Assembly (NCBI RefSeq): GCF_002998295.1
Contig: NZ_CP027226.1
Span: 558,001-622,000, forward strand
Length of the DNA stretch: 64,000 nt
DNA from: Fastidiosipila sanguinis
GTDB lineage: Bacteria > Bacillota > Clostridia > Saccharofermentanales > Fastidiosipilaceae
Direction: 5' to 3'
In this document: positions 17,442-25,377 of the stretch, piece after piece
Numbering within the stretch: the first letter of the stretch is position 1
Layout: each line of letters begins with the position of its first letter
Position numbers and translations under genes: made by a program
Notes under the pieces: generated by a model
Databases searched by the model: none
What the model was told of the DNA's origin: nothing
The model's input: only the letters and a program-made list of their open reading frames with translations

Positions 17442-17846
17442 TTAATATAAATCCCAATTGAAAATTTCACAATTAACTATTTCTTGCTCATCGTTCCAGT
17501 CAACAGTTGCTGCTAATAATTGTTGTGGAATATCATTTTGATTTTGGTATGAAGCGAAATGATTCAAGGTTTTAATTACTTTAGCTTGTTTTTCGTGAGT
17601 AAATTGTGCTTTGTTTCCCCCAAAGCGGTCATTAATATTTCTAGCTTTTACTTCTGTAGCATATAATACACCCTCTTTAAAAGTGATTATGTCTATCTCG
17701 CCTACATTATGTACAAAATAATTATGAGCTAATATAACATGTCCGCTTGCTTTTAATTTTGAGGACACAAAACGTTCAGCCTTTATGAAAGCTTCTAAGT
17801 CATTTTTATTATATGTAAAAGCGAATCTTCTAAGTGCCTCTCCCAT
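17442..17846 (-). CDS. yraN: YraN-family (UPF0102) nuclease-fold protein
   Basis: A 134-residue protein of the UPF0102 family with a restriction-endonuclease-like core: the acidic motif GEIDIITF (about residues 50-57) followed by ATEVKAR (about 64-70) and DRFGG. The function is not well established in the family; a DNA or Holliday-junction-related role has been proposed. Its start codon overlaps the rnhB stop (TAATG), so the two are translationally coupled, as in many Firmicutes where rnhB and yraN are neighbours. Confidence 0.85.
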   Translation of the reverse strand: MGEALRRFAFTYNKNDLEAFIKAERFVSSKLKASGHVILAHNYFVHNVGEIDIITFKEGVLYATEVKARNINDRFGGNKAQFTHEKQAKVIKTLNHFASYQNQNDIPQQLLAATVDWNDEQEIVNCEIFNWDLY

Positions 17847-18523
17847 TAGTTATTACCTTTCTTCATATACCAAGACTTTAAAAAAGTTCTTCTGTGAACA
17901 GGACTTGGTCCGAATTTATCTAAAGCTTCGTAATGTTTCTTGGTACCATAACCCTTATGCTGAGCAAATCCATATTCTGGATATATTTCATCTATTTTAA
18001 GCATCTCTGCGTCTCGTGCAGTTTTTGCAAGTATAGAAGCTGCAGCAATACTATTGGAATTGGCATCACCTTTGATTAAACTTAGTTGCATTTCAGGTGC
18101 GAAGTCCTTTAATGTAACTGCGTCAGTCAAAATATAATCAGCTTTTGTGGATAATGAGTTTAAGGCATCAGTCATAGCTTTTTTTGTTGCTTCTAATATA
18201 TTTAATTCATCAATACTCTCTGCTTCAACTTTAGATATAGACCAAGCTAGGGATTTTTCTTTAATCTCTATTTCTAATAAATTACGTTTTTTCTCAGATA
18301 TCTTTTTTGAGTCATTTAACCCATAAATTTTTTCATTGGGGTCTAAAATTACAGCGGCGGCATATACAGGGCCTGCAAGTGGTCCTCTCCCCGCTTCATC
18401 TACTCCGGCTACATATGAGTATCCAGCAGCAATTAATTCGTTTTCATGAGTATTCATAATCTCGTAACGTTCAATATCTTTAATTTGAGTTTTTGTAAGA
18501 GGCATGAATGATATCATCTCCAT
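17846..18523 (-). CDS. rnhB: Ribonuclease HII
   Basis: RNase HII removes misincorporated ribonucleotides and RNA from RNA-DNA hybrids. The active-site motif GVDEAGRGPLAGP (about residues 40-52) supplies Asp and Glu, and later acidic residues (ILTDAVTL, near residue 135) complete the site. The start is uncertain: the ATG at 18523 has no SD, an ATG at 18517 lies too close to GGAG, and an ATG at 18505 (MPLTKTQ) has GGAG 12 nt upstream. All choices keep the catalytic domain. RNase HI is also present in this window. Confidence 0.93.
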   Translation of the reverse strand: MEMISFMPLTKTQIKDIERYEIMNTHENELIAAGYSYVAGVDEAGRGPLAGPVYAAAVILDPNEKIYGLNDSKKISEKKRNLLEIEIKEKSLAWSISKVEAESIDELNILEATKKAMTDALNSLSTKADYILTDAVTLKDFAPEMQLSLIKGDANSNSIAAASILAKTARDAEMLKIDEIYPEYGFAQHKGYGTKKHYEALDKFGPSPVHRRTFLKSWYMKKGNN

Positions 18524-18561
18524 TTGTTTATTTTGTATTGGTTAGTGAAAATCAAATTGAT

Positions 18562-19464
18562 TTAATCAGCATCTAGTTCAGATAAATAATTAATATGCTC
18601 AAAATCATAGCTTATATCAGGTTGTTCTAAACTAATTCGCCCTATGGTTCCATTACGATATTCAGTTAGAAGCATTTTTGCGAATCTAGTTTCATCAACT
18701 TTACCGCCAGACATTATTGCTCCACGTTTACGAGCAGCTTCTAAATATATATCATATATGTGATTATCTAAATTATTTATCTTATAGCGCTGTATTAATT
18801 CTTCAGGATATGTAATAAGCAACTGCTTAAACAAAAAGTATGCGACTTCTTCTATGGGCAATAAAGAATCTTTGATGGCACCGGTTGCAGCTAGTCCTAA
18901 TTTTTGTTCATAAGTTTCTAATTTTGGCCACAAAACTCCTGGCATATCTAATAGTTCTACGGATTGGTCATTACTTTTTATCCATTGAGGTCCACGAGTG
19001 ACACCTGGACGGTTAGAAGTTTCAGCAGCCTTTTTTTGTGCAATGTTATTTATTAAGGTAGATTTACCTGTATTGGGAACACCTACTATCATGATTCTAA
19101 GTGGGATAAAACCTCGATTTGCTTCAGCTCTTTTTTTGAACTTATCTTCAACTAAAGCACTCGCCTCTTTTAGAATTTTATTGGCAGAATTATTATCTTT
19201 AGCCACACTTTCAATAGCGATAATGTTCTCTTCTCTAAGTTTATTTATCCAAGATTGAGTGACTTCAGGATCGGCAAGGTCAGCTTTGTTCAATATTAAT
19301 ATCCTATGAGTTTTATCGCCCAATAGCTTGCTTAATTCAGGATTTCTACTTGATCTAGGTATACGGGCATCGGAAGTTTCAATAACAACATCTACTTTAG
19401 CCATATGTTCTTTTATATTTCTAAGAGCTTTGGCCATATGGCCTGGGAACCAATTTATTTGCAC
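18562..19464 (-). CDS. rbgA: Ribosome biogenesis GTPase RbgA (YlqF)
   Basis: This circularly permuted GTPase is needed for late 50S assembly. The permuted motif order is visible: G4 NKAD (residues 59-62) precedes G1 GVPNTGKST (128-136), then G3 DMPGV. The C-terminal RNA-binding extension (about 200-300) is present, giving a typical 300 residues. The N-terminus MQINWFPGHMAKA is the family hallmark. In Bacillus it also follows rplS and precedes rnhB; here a terminator after rplS suggests its own promoter or read-through. Confidence 0.95.
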   Translation of the reverse strand: MQINWFPGHMAKALRNIKEHMAKVDVVIETSDARIPRSSRNPELSKLLGDKTHRILILNKADLADPEVTQSWINKLREENIIAIESVAKDNNSANKILKEASALVEDKFKKRAEANRGFIPLRIMIVGVPNTGKSTLINNIAQKKAAETSNRPGVTRGPQWIKSNDQSVELLDMPGVLWPKLETYEQKLGLAATGAIKDSLLPIEEVAYFLFKQLLITYPEELIQRYKINNLDNHIYDIYLEAARKRGAIMSGGKVDETRFAKMLLTEYRNGTIGRISLEQPDISYDFEHINYLSELDAD

Positions 19465-19632
19465 TTGTTCTTCCTCCTTCTGTATCTAAATCTGCGTTCT
19501 AAAATAATAACATATTCGAGCTATATTTACTTTAATCTAGCACTCTAAATCCTTGTATAAATGTCATTTTTACCACAAAAAGTAACACAGCATAAACTAT
19601 ATTAATTTTGAGGATGAGTGATAAAGATGAAA

Positions 19633-19665
19633 TAAAAAAAGGTTGCCCGTGAGCAACCCTTTTTG
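19633..19665. terminator. Terminator after rplS
   Basis: A 6-bp GC-rich stem GGTTGC/GCAACC (19641-19646 and 19653-19658) is flanked by seven A residues on the left and five T residues on the right. Read on the minus strand it gives a stem followed by TTTTTTT, ending the trmD-rplS transcript; it could also work on the plus strand. Confidence 0.8.
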
Positions 19666-19683
19666 TATATCCTAAATTACTTA

Positions 19684-20049
19684 CTATTTTTTAGTGTTTA
19701 GTTTTTCTCTTAGGCGGGCACCTTTACCAACACGATCACGTAAGTAGTATAGTTTAGCACGTCTGGTAACACCTTTACGAGCCACTTTTATATCGGCAAT
19801 TTTTGGTGAGTGTACTTGTAAAATACGTTCTACACCGATACCGTATGCTAAACGTCTTACTGTAAATGTCTCTGTAAGACCTTTACCATCTTTAGCAATA
19901 ACAGTACCTTCAAATACCTGAATTCGCTCACGAGAGCCTTCTGTGATTCTTAATGAGACGTGAACGTAGTCACCAACTTCGATTACTGGTAGATCAGTTC
20001 TTAATTGACTTTGTTCTACTGCCTTGATTAATTCGAATCTGTTAGCCAT
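19684..20049 (-). CDS. rplS: 50S ribosomal protein L19
   Basis: L19 sits at the 30S-50S interface. The sequence has the conserved core [47 protein letters not shown]-type motif (here [22 protein letters not shown]) and the basic [16 protein letters not shown]-like end. The 121-residue length is normal. It follows trmD with a 180-nt gap that contains a structured, GC-rich leader candidate, and ends at a terminator. Confidence 0.97.
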   Translation of the reverse strand: MANRFELIKAVEQSQLRTDLPVIEVGDYVHVSLRITEGSRERIQVFEGTVIAKDGKGLTETFTVRRLAYGIGVERILQVHSPKIADIKVARKGVTRRAKLYYLRDRVGKGARLREKLNTKK

Positions 20050-20061
20050 TTTGAAAATCCT

Positions 20062-20110
20062 CCTCTCCTCGCCGGACGTTCTTGATCAAAATATCAGCGG
20101 ACCACCCTTA
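20062..20110 (-). ncRNA. Candidate L19 mRNA leader element
   Basis: The 5' region of rplS contains a GC-rich block in an AT-rich surround. On the minus strand GGTCCGCTGA is followed, after an AT-rich loop with GATATTTTGATC, by ACGTCCGGCGA and then AGGAGG. CGCTG can pair with CGGCG, and GAT with ATC inside it. Firmicutes are known to have an autoregulatory L19 leader family; I infer membership from position and base composition, without a covariance test. Confidence 0.4.
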
Positions 20111-20226
20111 ATTACAACTCCAAGAGTTTAACATTATATAAACAGTATTGTCAAACGCTTTTTGCCTTTATTTAAAGCTTTTAAGCTATATCTGTATACA
20201 TTGAAATAAATGTAATATTATTGAAA

Positions 20227-21057
20227 TTATTCAATATTATTATTCTTCCTAAAATTTGCTAGACCTTCTAAATCTTCATCTGATAAGTCCAATTTTTGGA
20301 ATAAATCAGGACGCTTAGTTAATGTTTCATTTAATGCATCATAATACTTAAATTCAGCAATTAACTTGTGATTACCGGAAAATAAAACTTCCGGAACTTC
20401 TCGATTAAGCCAAGATCTAGGTTTAGTATATTGTCTAGATTCTAGTAAACCGTGATAATGAGACTCATCTTGCATCGCTTCAGCATCTGCCAAGAACCCT
20501 GTAAGCATTCTGCTACTTGCATCAATTATGGTTAAAGCACCGAGCTCACCACCTGATATAACAAAATCTCCTATAGATACTTCAAGATCTACACATTCAT
20601 CTATGAATCTTTGGTCAACACCTTCATAATGTCCACAAATTAAAATTATTTGATCATATGTAGAAAATTCTTTAGCCATGTCCTGGTCAAAAACTTTACC
20701 TTTTGGTGATAAGAATATATTTAACCTTTTGCTTCTACTGCTATCTTCTGCTGATTTTAATGCCTGATACAAAGGTTCTGCACGCATCAACATGCCTCTA
20801 CCACCCCCGTAAAGAGTATCGTCCACATGTCCATATTCATCTATTGCAAATTTACGAATGTCATGAATTTTGCAGCTTATTAAGTCTCGATCTTGAGCCT
20901 TTTTCATCATGCTGCTATTAACATAATTTGAAATGATTTCCGGGAAAAGAGTTAAAACATCAAATTGAATTTGTCCAGTTTTAGCGTCACTTGCTTCTGC
21001 ACTTTTAGTTGAAGTTTCGCTATTTATAATAAGATTTTCAGAATCAAAGCTATTCAT
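20227..21057 (-). CDS. trmD: tRNA (guanine-37-N1)-methyltransferase TrmD
   Basis: TrmD methylates G37 next to the anticodon and prevents frameshifting. The SPOUT trefoil-knot fold is shown by ILICGHYEGVDQRF (about 140-153) and SIGDFVISGGELGAL (about 161-175). The family start FDVLTLFPE appears only at residue 33, so this protein carries an extra polar N-terminal segment of about 30 residues (276 total versus about 245). The gene start lies inside the end of rimM (8-nt overlap), showing coupling. A later start would remove the extension, but no better ATG with SD exists before the conserved core. Confidence 0.95.
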   Translation of the reverse strand: MNSFDSENLIINSETSTKSAEASDAKTGQIQFDVLTLFPEIISNYVNSSMMKKAQDRDLISCKIHDIRKFAIDEYGHVDDTLYGGGRGMLMRAEPLYQALKSAEDSSRSKRLNIFLSPKGKVFDQDMAKEFSTYDQIILICGHYEGVDQRFIDECVDLEVSIGDFVISGGELGALTIIDASSRMLTGFLADAEAMQDESHYHGLLESRQYTKPRSWLNREVPEVLFSGNHKLIAEFKYYDALNETLTKRPDLFQKLDLSDEDLEGLANFRKNNNIE

Positions 21058-21589
21058 AAATTTCTAATAAACCCTTTGGTAAATCAAGTATGATAGTGCC
21101 ATTTTCAAGGTCGACGGCTTCAGTATATTCTGGTATAGCTGGAACGAATAAATCTTTTTTACCTTGTCGTTTAATTACAAAAAGATCAGATCCAGCACCA
21201 TCGATAATATCTGTAATTTCCCCCAAAACATTTTGAGAAGTATCTAAAACTTTCAAATTTAATAAGTCTGAAACAAAATACTCACCCTCAGATAAATCAT
21301 ATGACATATCACGAGTGATAGATAAATAAGAGCCTTTTAATTGCATAGCAACTTCCCTTACATCTATACCACTTAACTTAACTATGGTATTACCATGGCC
21401 ACGCAAGTGCTCAATTTTGTAAGGACCAGTAATTTTGTCACGTTTACCTTCACTGACAATATAAACATGTTCAAGGTCACTTAAACGATCAGCTTTGTCT
21501 GATAGAATTTTGACTTTGAATTCACCTTTAATTCCATGAGCTCCAGTAATTGCAGCAACGTAAAATATATCTTCAGGATTAATATGCAT
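21050..21589 (-). CDS. rimM: Ribosome maturation factor RimM
   Basis: RimM binds S19 and helps mature the 30S head. The N-terminal beta-barrel begins with VAAITGAHGIKGEFKV (about 11-26) and the C-terminal PRC-like barrel follows after YFVSDLLNLKV (about 103-113). The C-terminus VPAIPEYTEAVDLENGTIILDLPKGLLE matches the family end. It lies between khpA and trmD in the usual Firmicutes order; its last codons overlap trmD. Confidence 0.95.
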   Translation of the reverse strand: MHINPEDIFYVAAITGAHGIKGEFKVKILSDKADRLSDLEHVYIVSEGKRDKITGPYKIEHLRGHGNTIVKLSGIDVREVAMQLKGSYLSITRDMSYDLSEGEYFVSDLLNLKVLDTSQNVLGEITDIIDGAGSDLFVIKRQGKKDLFVPAIPEYTEAVDLENGTIILDLPKGLLEIYE

Positions 21590-21737
21590 AATCTGCTACT
21601 CTTCTTATCTTATTCTTTTGATTAATATATGGATAATTAAGCTATTTTCGCCTTATATAGCTAAAAATAAAATTAAGTTGTCTTAATTGTAAGAGCTATA
21701 AACTCTTACAATTAGATCAACTCAAATCCATAAAAAA

Positions 21738-21989
21738 TTAGTCAATAATATTTACTGCAACACGTGCATCAATACGGCTTGCTTTAGCTTTAAGAATAGA
21801 ACGAATTGCTTCAGCTCTACGTCCACCCTTACCAATAACTCTACCCATATCTTCTGGAGCTACTTTAAGTTCAAGCACAATTGTATTGCCATCTATAGTA
21901 GGGTTAATTTCAATGGAATCTACATCCTCGACTAAAGCCTCTGATAATGTTTGCAATAATGCTTGTAATTCTTTAGTTTTTTCTTCCAT
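21738..21989 (-). CDS. khpA: KH-domain RNA-binding protein KhpA
   Basis: An 83-residue single KH-domain protein; the GXXG loop is in VIGKGGRRAEAIRSIL (about residues 52-67). In Firmicutes KhpA partners with KhpB (Jag/EloR) and affects sRNA binding and cell elongation. Its ATG overlaps the rpsP stop as TAATG, so it is translationally coupled to S16. The position between rpsP and rimM is standard (Bacillus ylqC). Confidence 0.95.
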   Translation of the reverse strand: MEEKTKELQALLQTLSEALVEDVDSIEINPTIDGNTIVLELKVAPEDMGRVIGKGGRRAEAIRSILKAKASRIDARVAVNIID

Positions 21990-22234
21990 TATTCAATTAC
22001 TCCTGATTTTTTCAATAATGCTCTAGCTGTATCTGTTGGTTGTGCACCATTAGCTAGCCATTTCTTTGCAGCTTCAGCATCAATATTGATTGCTGCTGGA
22101 TCTACTAATGGATTGAATGTACCAATTTGCTCGATGTAACGACCGTCACGAGGTGCACGAGAATCAGCTACTACAACTCTATATTGAGGGTTTTTCTTTG
22201 AACCAACTCTTTTCAATCTGATTTTTACTGCCAT
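21989..22234 (-). CDS. rpsP: 30S ribosomal protein S16
   Basis: An S16 protein of 81 residues with the family start [30 protein letters not shown]-type region visible in shorter pieces ([30 protein letters not shown]). It is preceded by GGAGGAAAA before the ATG. The ffh gene lies upstream by 53 nt, the normal ffh-rpsP order. Confidence 0.97.
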   Translation of the reverse strand: MAVKIRLKRVGSKKNPQYRVVVADSRAPRDGRYIEQIGTFNPLVDPAAINIDAEAAKKWLANGAQPTDTARALLKKSGVIE

Positions 22235-22287
22235 TATTTTTTCCTCCTATTTAAATTTTTATAAACAATAATGTTAAATCTGAAAAA

Positions 22288-23658
22288 CTAAAAACCACCT
22301 AAGCCTTTAAAAGGATTAAAGCCTCCAAAACCTTTGCGCTTCTTACCCTTTTTGCCTTTTCCGGTAATTCCCATCTTATTCATCATTTTCAACATTTCAT
22401 CATATTGTTTAACTAGTTTATTAACTTCTTGCACAGTACGACCTGAACCACTTGCGATTCTTTTACGTCTACTAGCATTAAGTAATTTGACATCAGCTCT
22501 TTCAGCTGGAGTCATTGAGTAAATGATAGCTTTTGTATAGTCTAGTTGTCTGTCATCTACATCAATTTCGTTTAGTTGCTTGTTAGATATACCAGGTATC
22601 ATACCAAGAATATTCTTCATTGGACCCATGTTTTGAATTTGATCAAGCATATCTACCATATCATCTAGTGTGAATTTATCTTCTTGTAATTTTGCTAAAG
22701 ATTTTGCAGCTTTATCCTGGTCAATTTCTTGTGTTGCTTTTTCAATAAGTGAAAGTACATCACCCATACCAAGAATTCTTTGAGCCATTCTATCTGGATG
22801 GAATTCTTCTAGAGCATCAATTTTTTCACCAACACCAACAAATTTAATAGGCTTGCCAGTCATCTTGTAGATGGAAAGTGCAGCACCACCACGAGCATCA
22901 CCATCTAACTTAGTCATAATAAATCCATCTAGACCAATTTGCTCGTTGAATGCATTAGCTACGTTTACAGCTTCTTGACCTATCATTGCATCAACAATAA
23001 GTAAACGCTCATCAGGATTTACAACAGAGTTTATTTCTTTAAGTTCATCCATCAATTCAGCATCGATAATAGTTCTACCGGCTGTATCAACAATTAAAAC
23101 ATCGCACATTAGATATTTGGCTCTATCTAATCCACGTTGTGCAATTTTAGCTGCATTTTTTTCTTCTGGTTCTATATATACAGGAACATTAATTTGTTCT
23201 GCTAATATCTTTAGTTGTTCTTGAGCTGCAGGTCTATGGGTATCTACTGAAACTAAGAAAGGTTTTTTGCCTTTTTTACTTAGAAATTTTGCCAATTTAG
23301 CAGCTGTAGTTGTTTTACCAGCACCTTGTAGACCATAGAGCATAATAGTAGTAAAACCGCTTGGGCTAAACTCAAGTTTGGTGCTACCTTCTCCAAGAAT
23401 TGCTTCTAATTCTTCGTTAACTATTTTAACTATCTGTTGTCCTGGAGTAAGGCTGCTTAGGACTTCCTCACCTTTTGCTTTTTCAGCAATTACTTTAGTG
23501 AATTCTTTGACAACTTGGTAGTTAACATCAGCCTCTAGGAAGGCTACTCGTATCTCTTTTAGCATTTCTTTAATATCTTGCTCAGTAACCCTGGACTTGC
23601 CACGGAATTTAGCTGTTAAATCTTGTAGTCTATCTGATAAGCTATCAAAAAGTGCCAT
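22288..23658 (-). CDS. ffh: Signal recognition particle GTPase Ffh
   Basis: Ffh binds signal sequences and SRP RNA and delivers ribosomes to FtsY. The N and G domains show G1 GLQGAGKTTTAAKLA (near residue 108), DTAGR, and TKLDGDARGG. The C-terminal M domain is methionine rich (MLDQIQNMGPMKNILGMIPG, MLKMMNKMGI) and ends in a Gly/Lys/Phe-rich tail. The length of 456 is typical. YlxM, its operon partner, is encoded just upstream. Confidence 0.97.
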   Translation of the reverse strand: MALFDSLSDRLQDLTAKFRGKSRVTEQDIKEMLKEIRVAFLEADVNYQVVKEFTKVIAEKAKGEEVLSSLTPGQQIVKIVNEELEAILGEGSTKLEFSPSGFTTIMLYGLQGAGKTTTAAKLAKFLSKKGKKPFLVSVDTHRPAAQEQLKILAEQINVPVYIEPEEKNAAKIAQRGLDRAKYLMCDVLIVDTAGRTIIDAELMDELKEINSVVNPDERLLIVDAMIGQEAVNVANAFNEQIGLDGFIMTKLDGDARGGAALSIYKMTGKPIKFVGVGEKIDALEEFHPDRMAQRILGMGDVLSLIEKATQEIDQDKAAKSLAKLQEDKFTLDDMVDMLDQIQNMGPMKNILGMIPGISNKQLNEIDVDDRQLDYTKAIIYSMTPAERADVKLLNASRRKRIASGSGRTVQEVNKLVKQYDEMLKMMNKMGITGKGKKGKKRKGFGGFNPFKGLGGF

Positions 23659-23693
23659 TTTACCCTCCTCCTTAGAAACTTTTTTCTGTTTTT

Positions 23694-24041
23694 CTAATTA
23701 TATTGATTTAGTGTTTGTTCTATTAAAGAAATAGCATCAGTATTAAGATTTTTCTCAATTAAATCTTTTACTTGTTCCAAAACATTAGCTTGTTTCTTTA
23801 ATGTTTTATTCATAGCTAAAACTTCTTCATAGTGTTCTAATTTTTTAGTACCTAGTTTCAAGCTATCATATACAGCTTGCCTAGTTATGCCTAAAATTTC
23901 AGCTATTTCAACTATTGATAAATCTTCATTTAAATATGAATTTATAACCTCTCTACTTCTGTCAGGTAAAAGTTTACCGTATAAATCAAATAGTAAAGTA
24001 ATTCTTGTCATATCAAATAATTTTTGCTCTGATTTATCCAT
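23694..24041 (-). CDS. ylxM: YlxM/p13 helix-turn-helix SRP-associated protein
   Basis: This 115-residue protein belongs to the UPF0122 family, which has a sigma-70 region 4-like helix-turn-helix (about residues 20-75, with LSIVEIAEILGITRQAVYDS) and is reported to associate with the SRP. I chose the ATG at 24041 (MDKSEQKLFDMTRI); an in-frame ATG at 24071 would add MLFIFSRIYF, which is not family-like and coincides with the -35 element. A promoter placed 8-34 nt upstream would make the transcript almost leaderless, fitting the lack of an SD. Confidence 0.88.
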   Translation of the reverse strand: MDKSEQKLFDMTRITLLFDLYGKLLPDRSREVINSYLNEDLSIVEIAEILGITRQAVYDSLKLGTKKLEHYEEVLAMNKTLKKQANVLEQVKDLIEKNLNTDAISLIEQTLNQYN

Positions 24042-24048
24042 GAAGTAT

Positions 24049-24076
24049 ATTCTACTAAAAATAAAAAGCATGTCAA
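24049..24076 (-). promoter_or_regulatory. Predicted ylxM-ffh promoter giving a leaderless mRNA
   Basis: A consensus -35 TTGACA (24071-24076) and -10 TAGAAT (24049-24054) on the minus strand have a 16-nt spacer. Transcription would start at about 24042, at or next to the ylxM ATG at 24041. No SD precedes that ATG. The -35 lies inside the right-hand arm of the terminator hairpin for the upstream unit. Confidence 0.55.
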
Positions 24077-24097
24077 GTGTTTTTACTTGACATGCTA
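24055..24097 (-). terminator. Terminator hairpin upstream of ylxM, target of the IS insertion
   Basis: A perfect 12-bp stem AGCATGTCAAGT/ACTTGACATGCT (24068-24079 and 24086-24097) with a 6-nt loop is followed on the minus strand by TTTTTATTTTT. It presumably once ended the rnc-smc-ftsY transcript directly after ftsY. One arm plus adjacent bases is duplicated on the other side of the IS30 element. Confidence 0.8.
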
Positions 24098-24102
24098 CAA
24101 AT
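24088..24102. repeat. Left copy of the 15-bp duplication flanking the IS
   Basis: TGACATGCTACAAAT at 24088-24102 recurs exactly at 25342-25356. It abuts the left inverted repeat of the IS30 element and covers most of one arm of the terminator hairpin. A 15-bp target duplication is long for this family. Confidence 0.8.
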
Positions 24103-25341
24103 TGTAAAGTGCAACATAAACTGAAATTGTTTTTTGTACAATGTTAATTGTTTACGCTATGGCTAAATATTTACTATTTGCACTGTTTCCTTCTAATACT
24201 TTCCTTGGGTAACTATTAATAAATTCCTCTAATTTATTTATTTCTCTCTGTGGTATATCTTTTAGTTTTGTACCTTTAGGAATAAAATATCGGATAAATC
24301 CATTTAGATTTTCATTGCTTCCTCGCTCCCAAGATGAGTATGCATGCGCATAATAAACACTAGTTCTATATTTCTCACTATGTATAGATTTTTCCATGCT
24401 TTTCCAGTCTTGAAACTCTGCTCCATTATCTACCGTTATACTCTTAAACTTTTCTCTAAATGCTCTTGCTCCTAGTTTTCTTTCTATAGCATTAAGCTTC
24501 TTTACTACAGATTCTTGTCTTTGCGTATTTATCTTTAAAATAATGCATTCTCTTGTACATCGATCTACAAGTGTCAATAAACAAGTCCTATCTCCCTTAC
24601 TAGACTCTATACAATCCATCTCCCAGTGCCCCGTCTCTGTACGCTCTTCTATAGCTTTTGGTCTATGGTTTATTCTCTTCTTATCTGGTGGAGATAAGCG
24701 CTTTTCTATATAGCGTTTTCTTTGTCTAGGTTTATTTCCTTTACGTGGAAGGTCTTTCATTGTTACTTCTAGGAAGACTTCTTTTTCTACATAGTTGTAA
24801 ATAGTTCTAGTACAAAGTCTTTTATCTGTAGGCCAGCCAACTCTGTCAAAATACATTGTTATTGCTGCTGGAGAGAATTTAAGATTATTTATTCTATTCA
24901 TCTCTTTTCCTATTAGCATGTTTTCTATTATTTTGGCTAATATATGGTCGTTACTAATCTTTAAAGATGGTCCTTTATTACTCCAAGTTTTTTCTACTGT
25001 TTTCTGAGCTACTACAGAGGAATATGCTGTGTATTCTTCTAGCATAGAATTCTTTTGTTTGACTTTACCGCGTTTTAGTTCTCTAGATAGAGTTGCTTCA
25101 CTCCAGCCTAATATCTTTGCTAACTCTTTTTGATTTAATTTATCTTTTTTAGGTCGCTTCAAATTCTCATTATATAAATACTCTAGATGCTTTCTATCTT
25201 CTATTGTTAAATGCTGACCTGCTTCTCTTTTCCTGATATAATGTAATTGGCTCATACGATCCTCCTTTGTTTCGTTTTTCCAATTAACATTGTACAGGAT
25301 TGTTTGAGCCTTTATTATTTCAGTTTATTTTACAACTCGCC
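24103..25341 (-). mobile_element. IS30-family insertion sequence, intact
   Basis: The element is about 1.24 kb and carries one complete transposase gene. Its ends are imperfect inverted repeats sharing TAAACTGAAAT (left near 24118-24128, right near 25319-25329) and, further in, TGTACAATGTTAATTG; TTGTAAA also occurs near both tips. It is bounded by the direct repeat TGACATGCTACAAAT on both sides. Boundaries are inferred from where the duplication stops. It lies between ftsY and ylxM, in the same orientation as those genes, so it may be transcribed by read-through from ftsY. Confidence 0.88.
24152..25255 (-). CDS. IS30-family transposase
   Basis: This 367-residue DDE transposase has an N-terminal helix-turn-helix (about residues 15-60, TIEDRKHLEYL then KELAKILGWSEATLSREL) and an RNase H-fold catalytic core. 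The triad is Asp214 (GHWEMD), Asp276 (ITVDNG) and Glu310 (SWERGSNEN), with 33 residues between the last two, as expected for the family. The C-terminus keeps the PKGT motif. The start follows AAAGGAGG closely. It appears intact and probably active. No second copy is seen in this window. Confidence 0.96.
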   Translation of the reverse strand: MSQLHYIRKREAGQHLTIEDRKHLEYLYNENLKRPKKDKLNQKELAKILGWSEATLSRELKRGKVKQKNSMLEEYTAYSSVVAQKTVEKTWSNKGPSLKISNDHILAKIIENMLIGKEMNRINNLKFSPAAITMYFDRVGWPTDKRLCTRTIYNYVEKEVFLEVTMKDLPRKGNKPRQRKRYIEKRLSPPDKKRINHRPKAIEERTETGHWEMDCIESSKGDRTCLLTLVDRCTRECIILKINTQRQESVVKKLNAIERKLGARAFREKFKSITVDNGAEFQDWKSMEKSIHSEKYRTSVYYAHAYSSWERGSNENLNGFIRYFIPKGTKLKDIPQREINKLEEFINSYPRKVLEGNSANSKYLAIA

Positions 25342-25356
25342 TGACATGCTACAAAT
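25342..25356. repeat. Right copy of the 15-bp duplication flanking the IS
   Basis: An exact second copy of TGACATGCTACAAAT, located 21 nt beyond the ftsY stop codon. Together with the left copy it marks the insertion target. Confidence 0.8.
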
Positions 25357-25377
25357 ATTTAAATTAAAAAATTTACA

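Noticed and set aside
20125-20155. TTGACA and TATAAT hexamers upstream of rplS as a promoter
   Set aside because: Both hexamers are consensus but only 10 nt apart on the minus strand, too close to act together.
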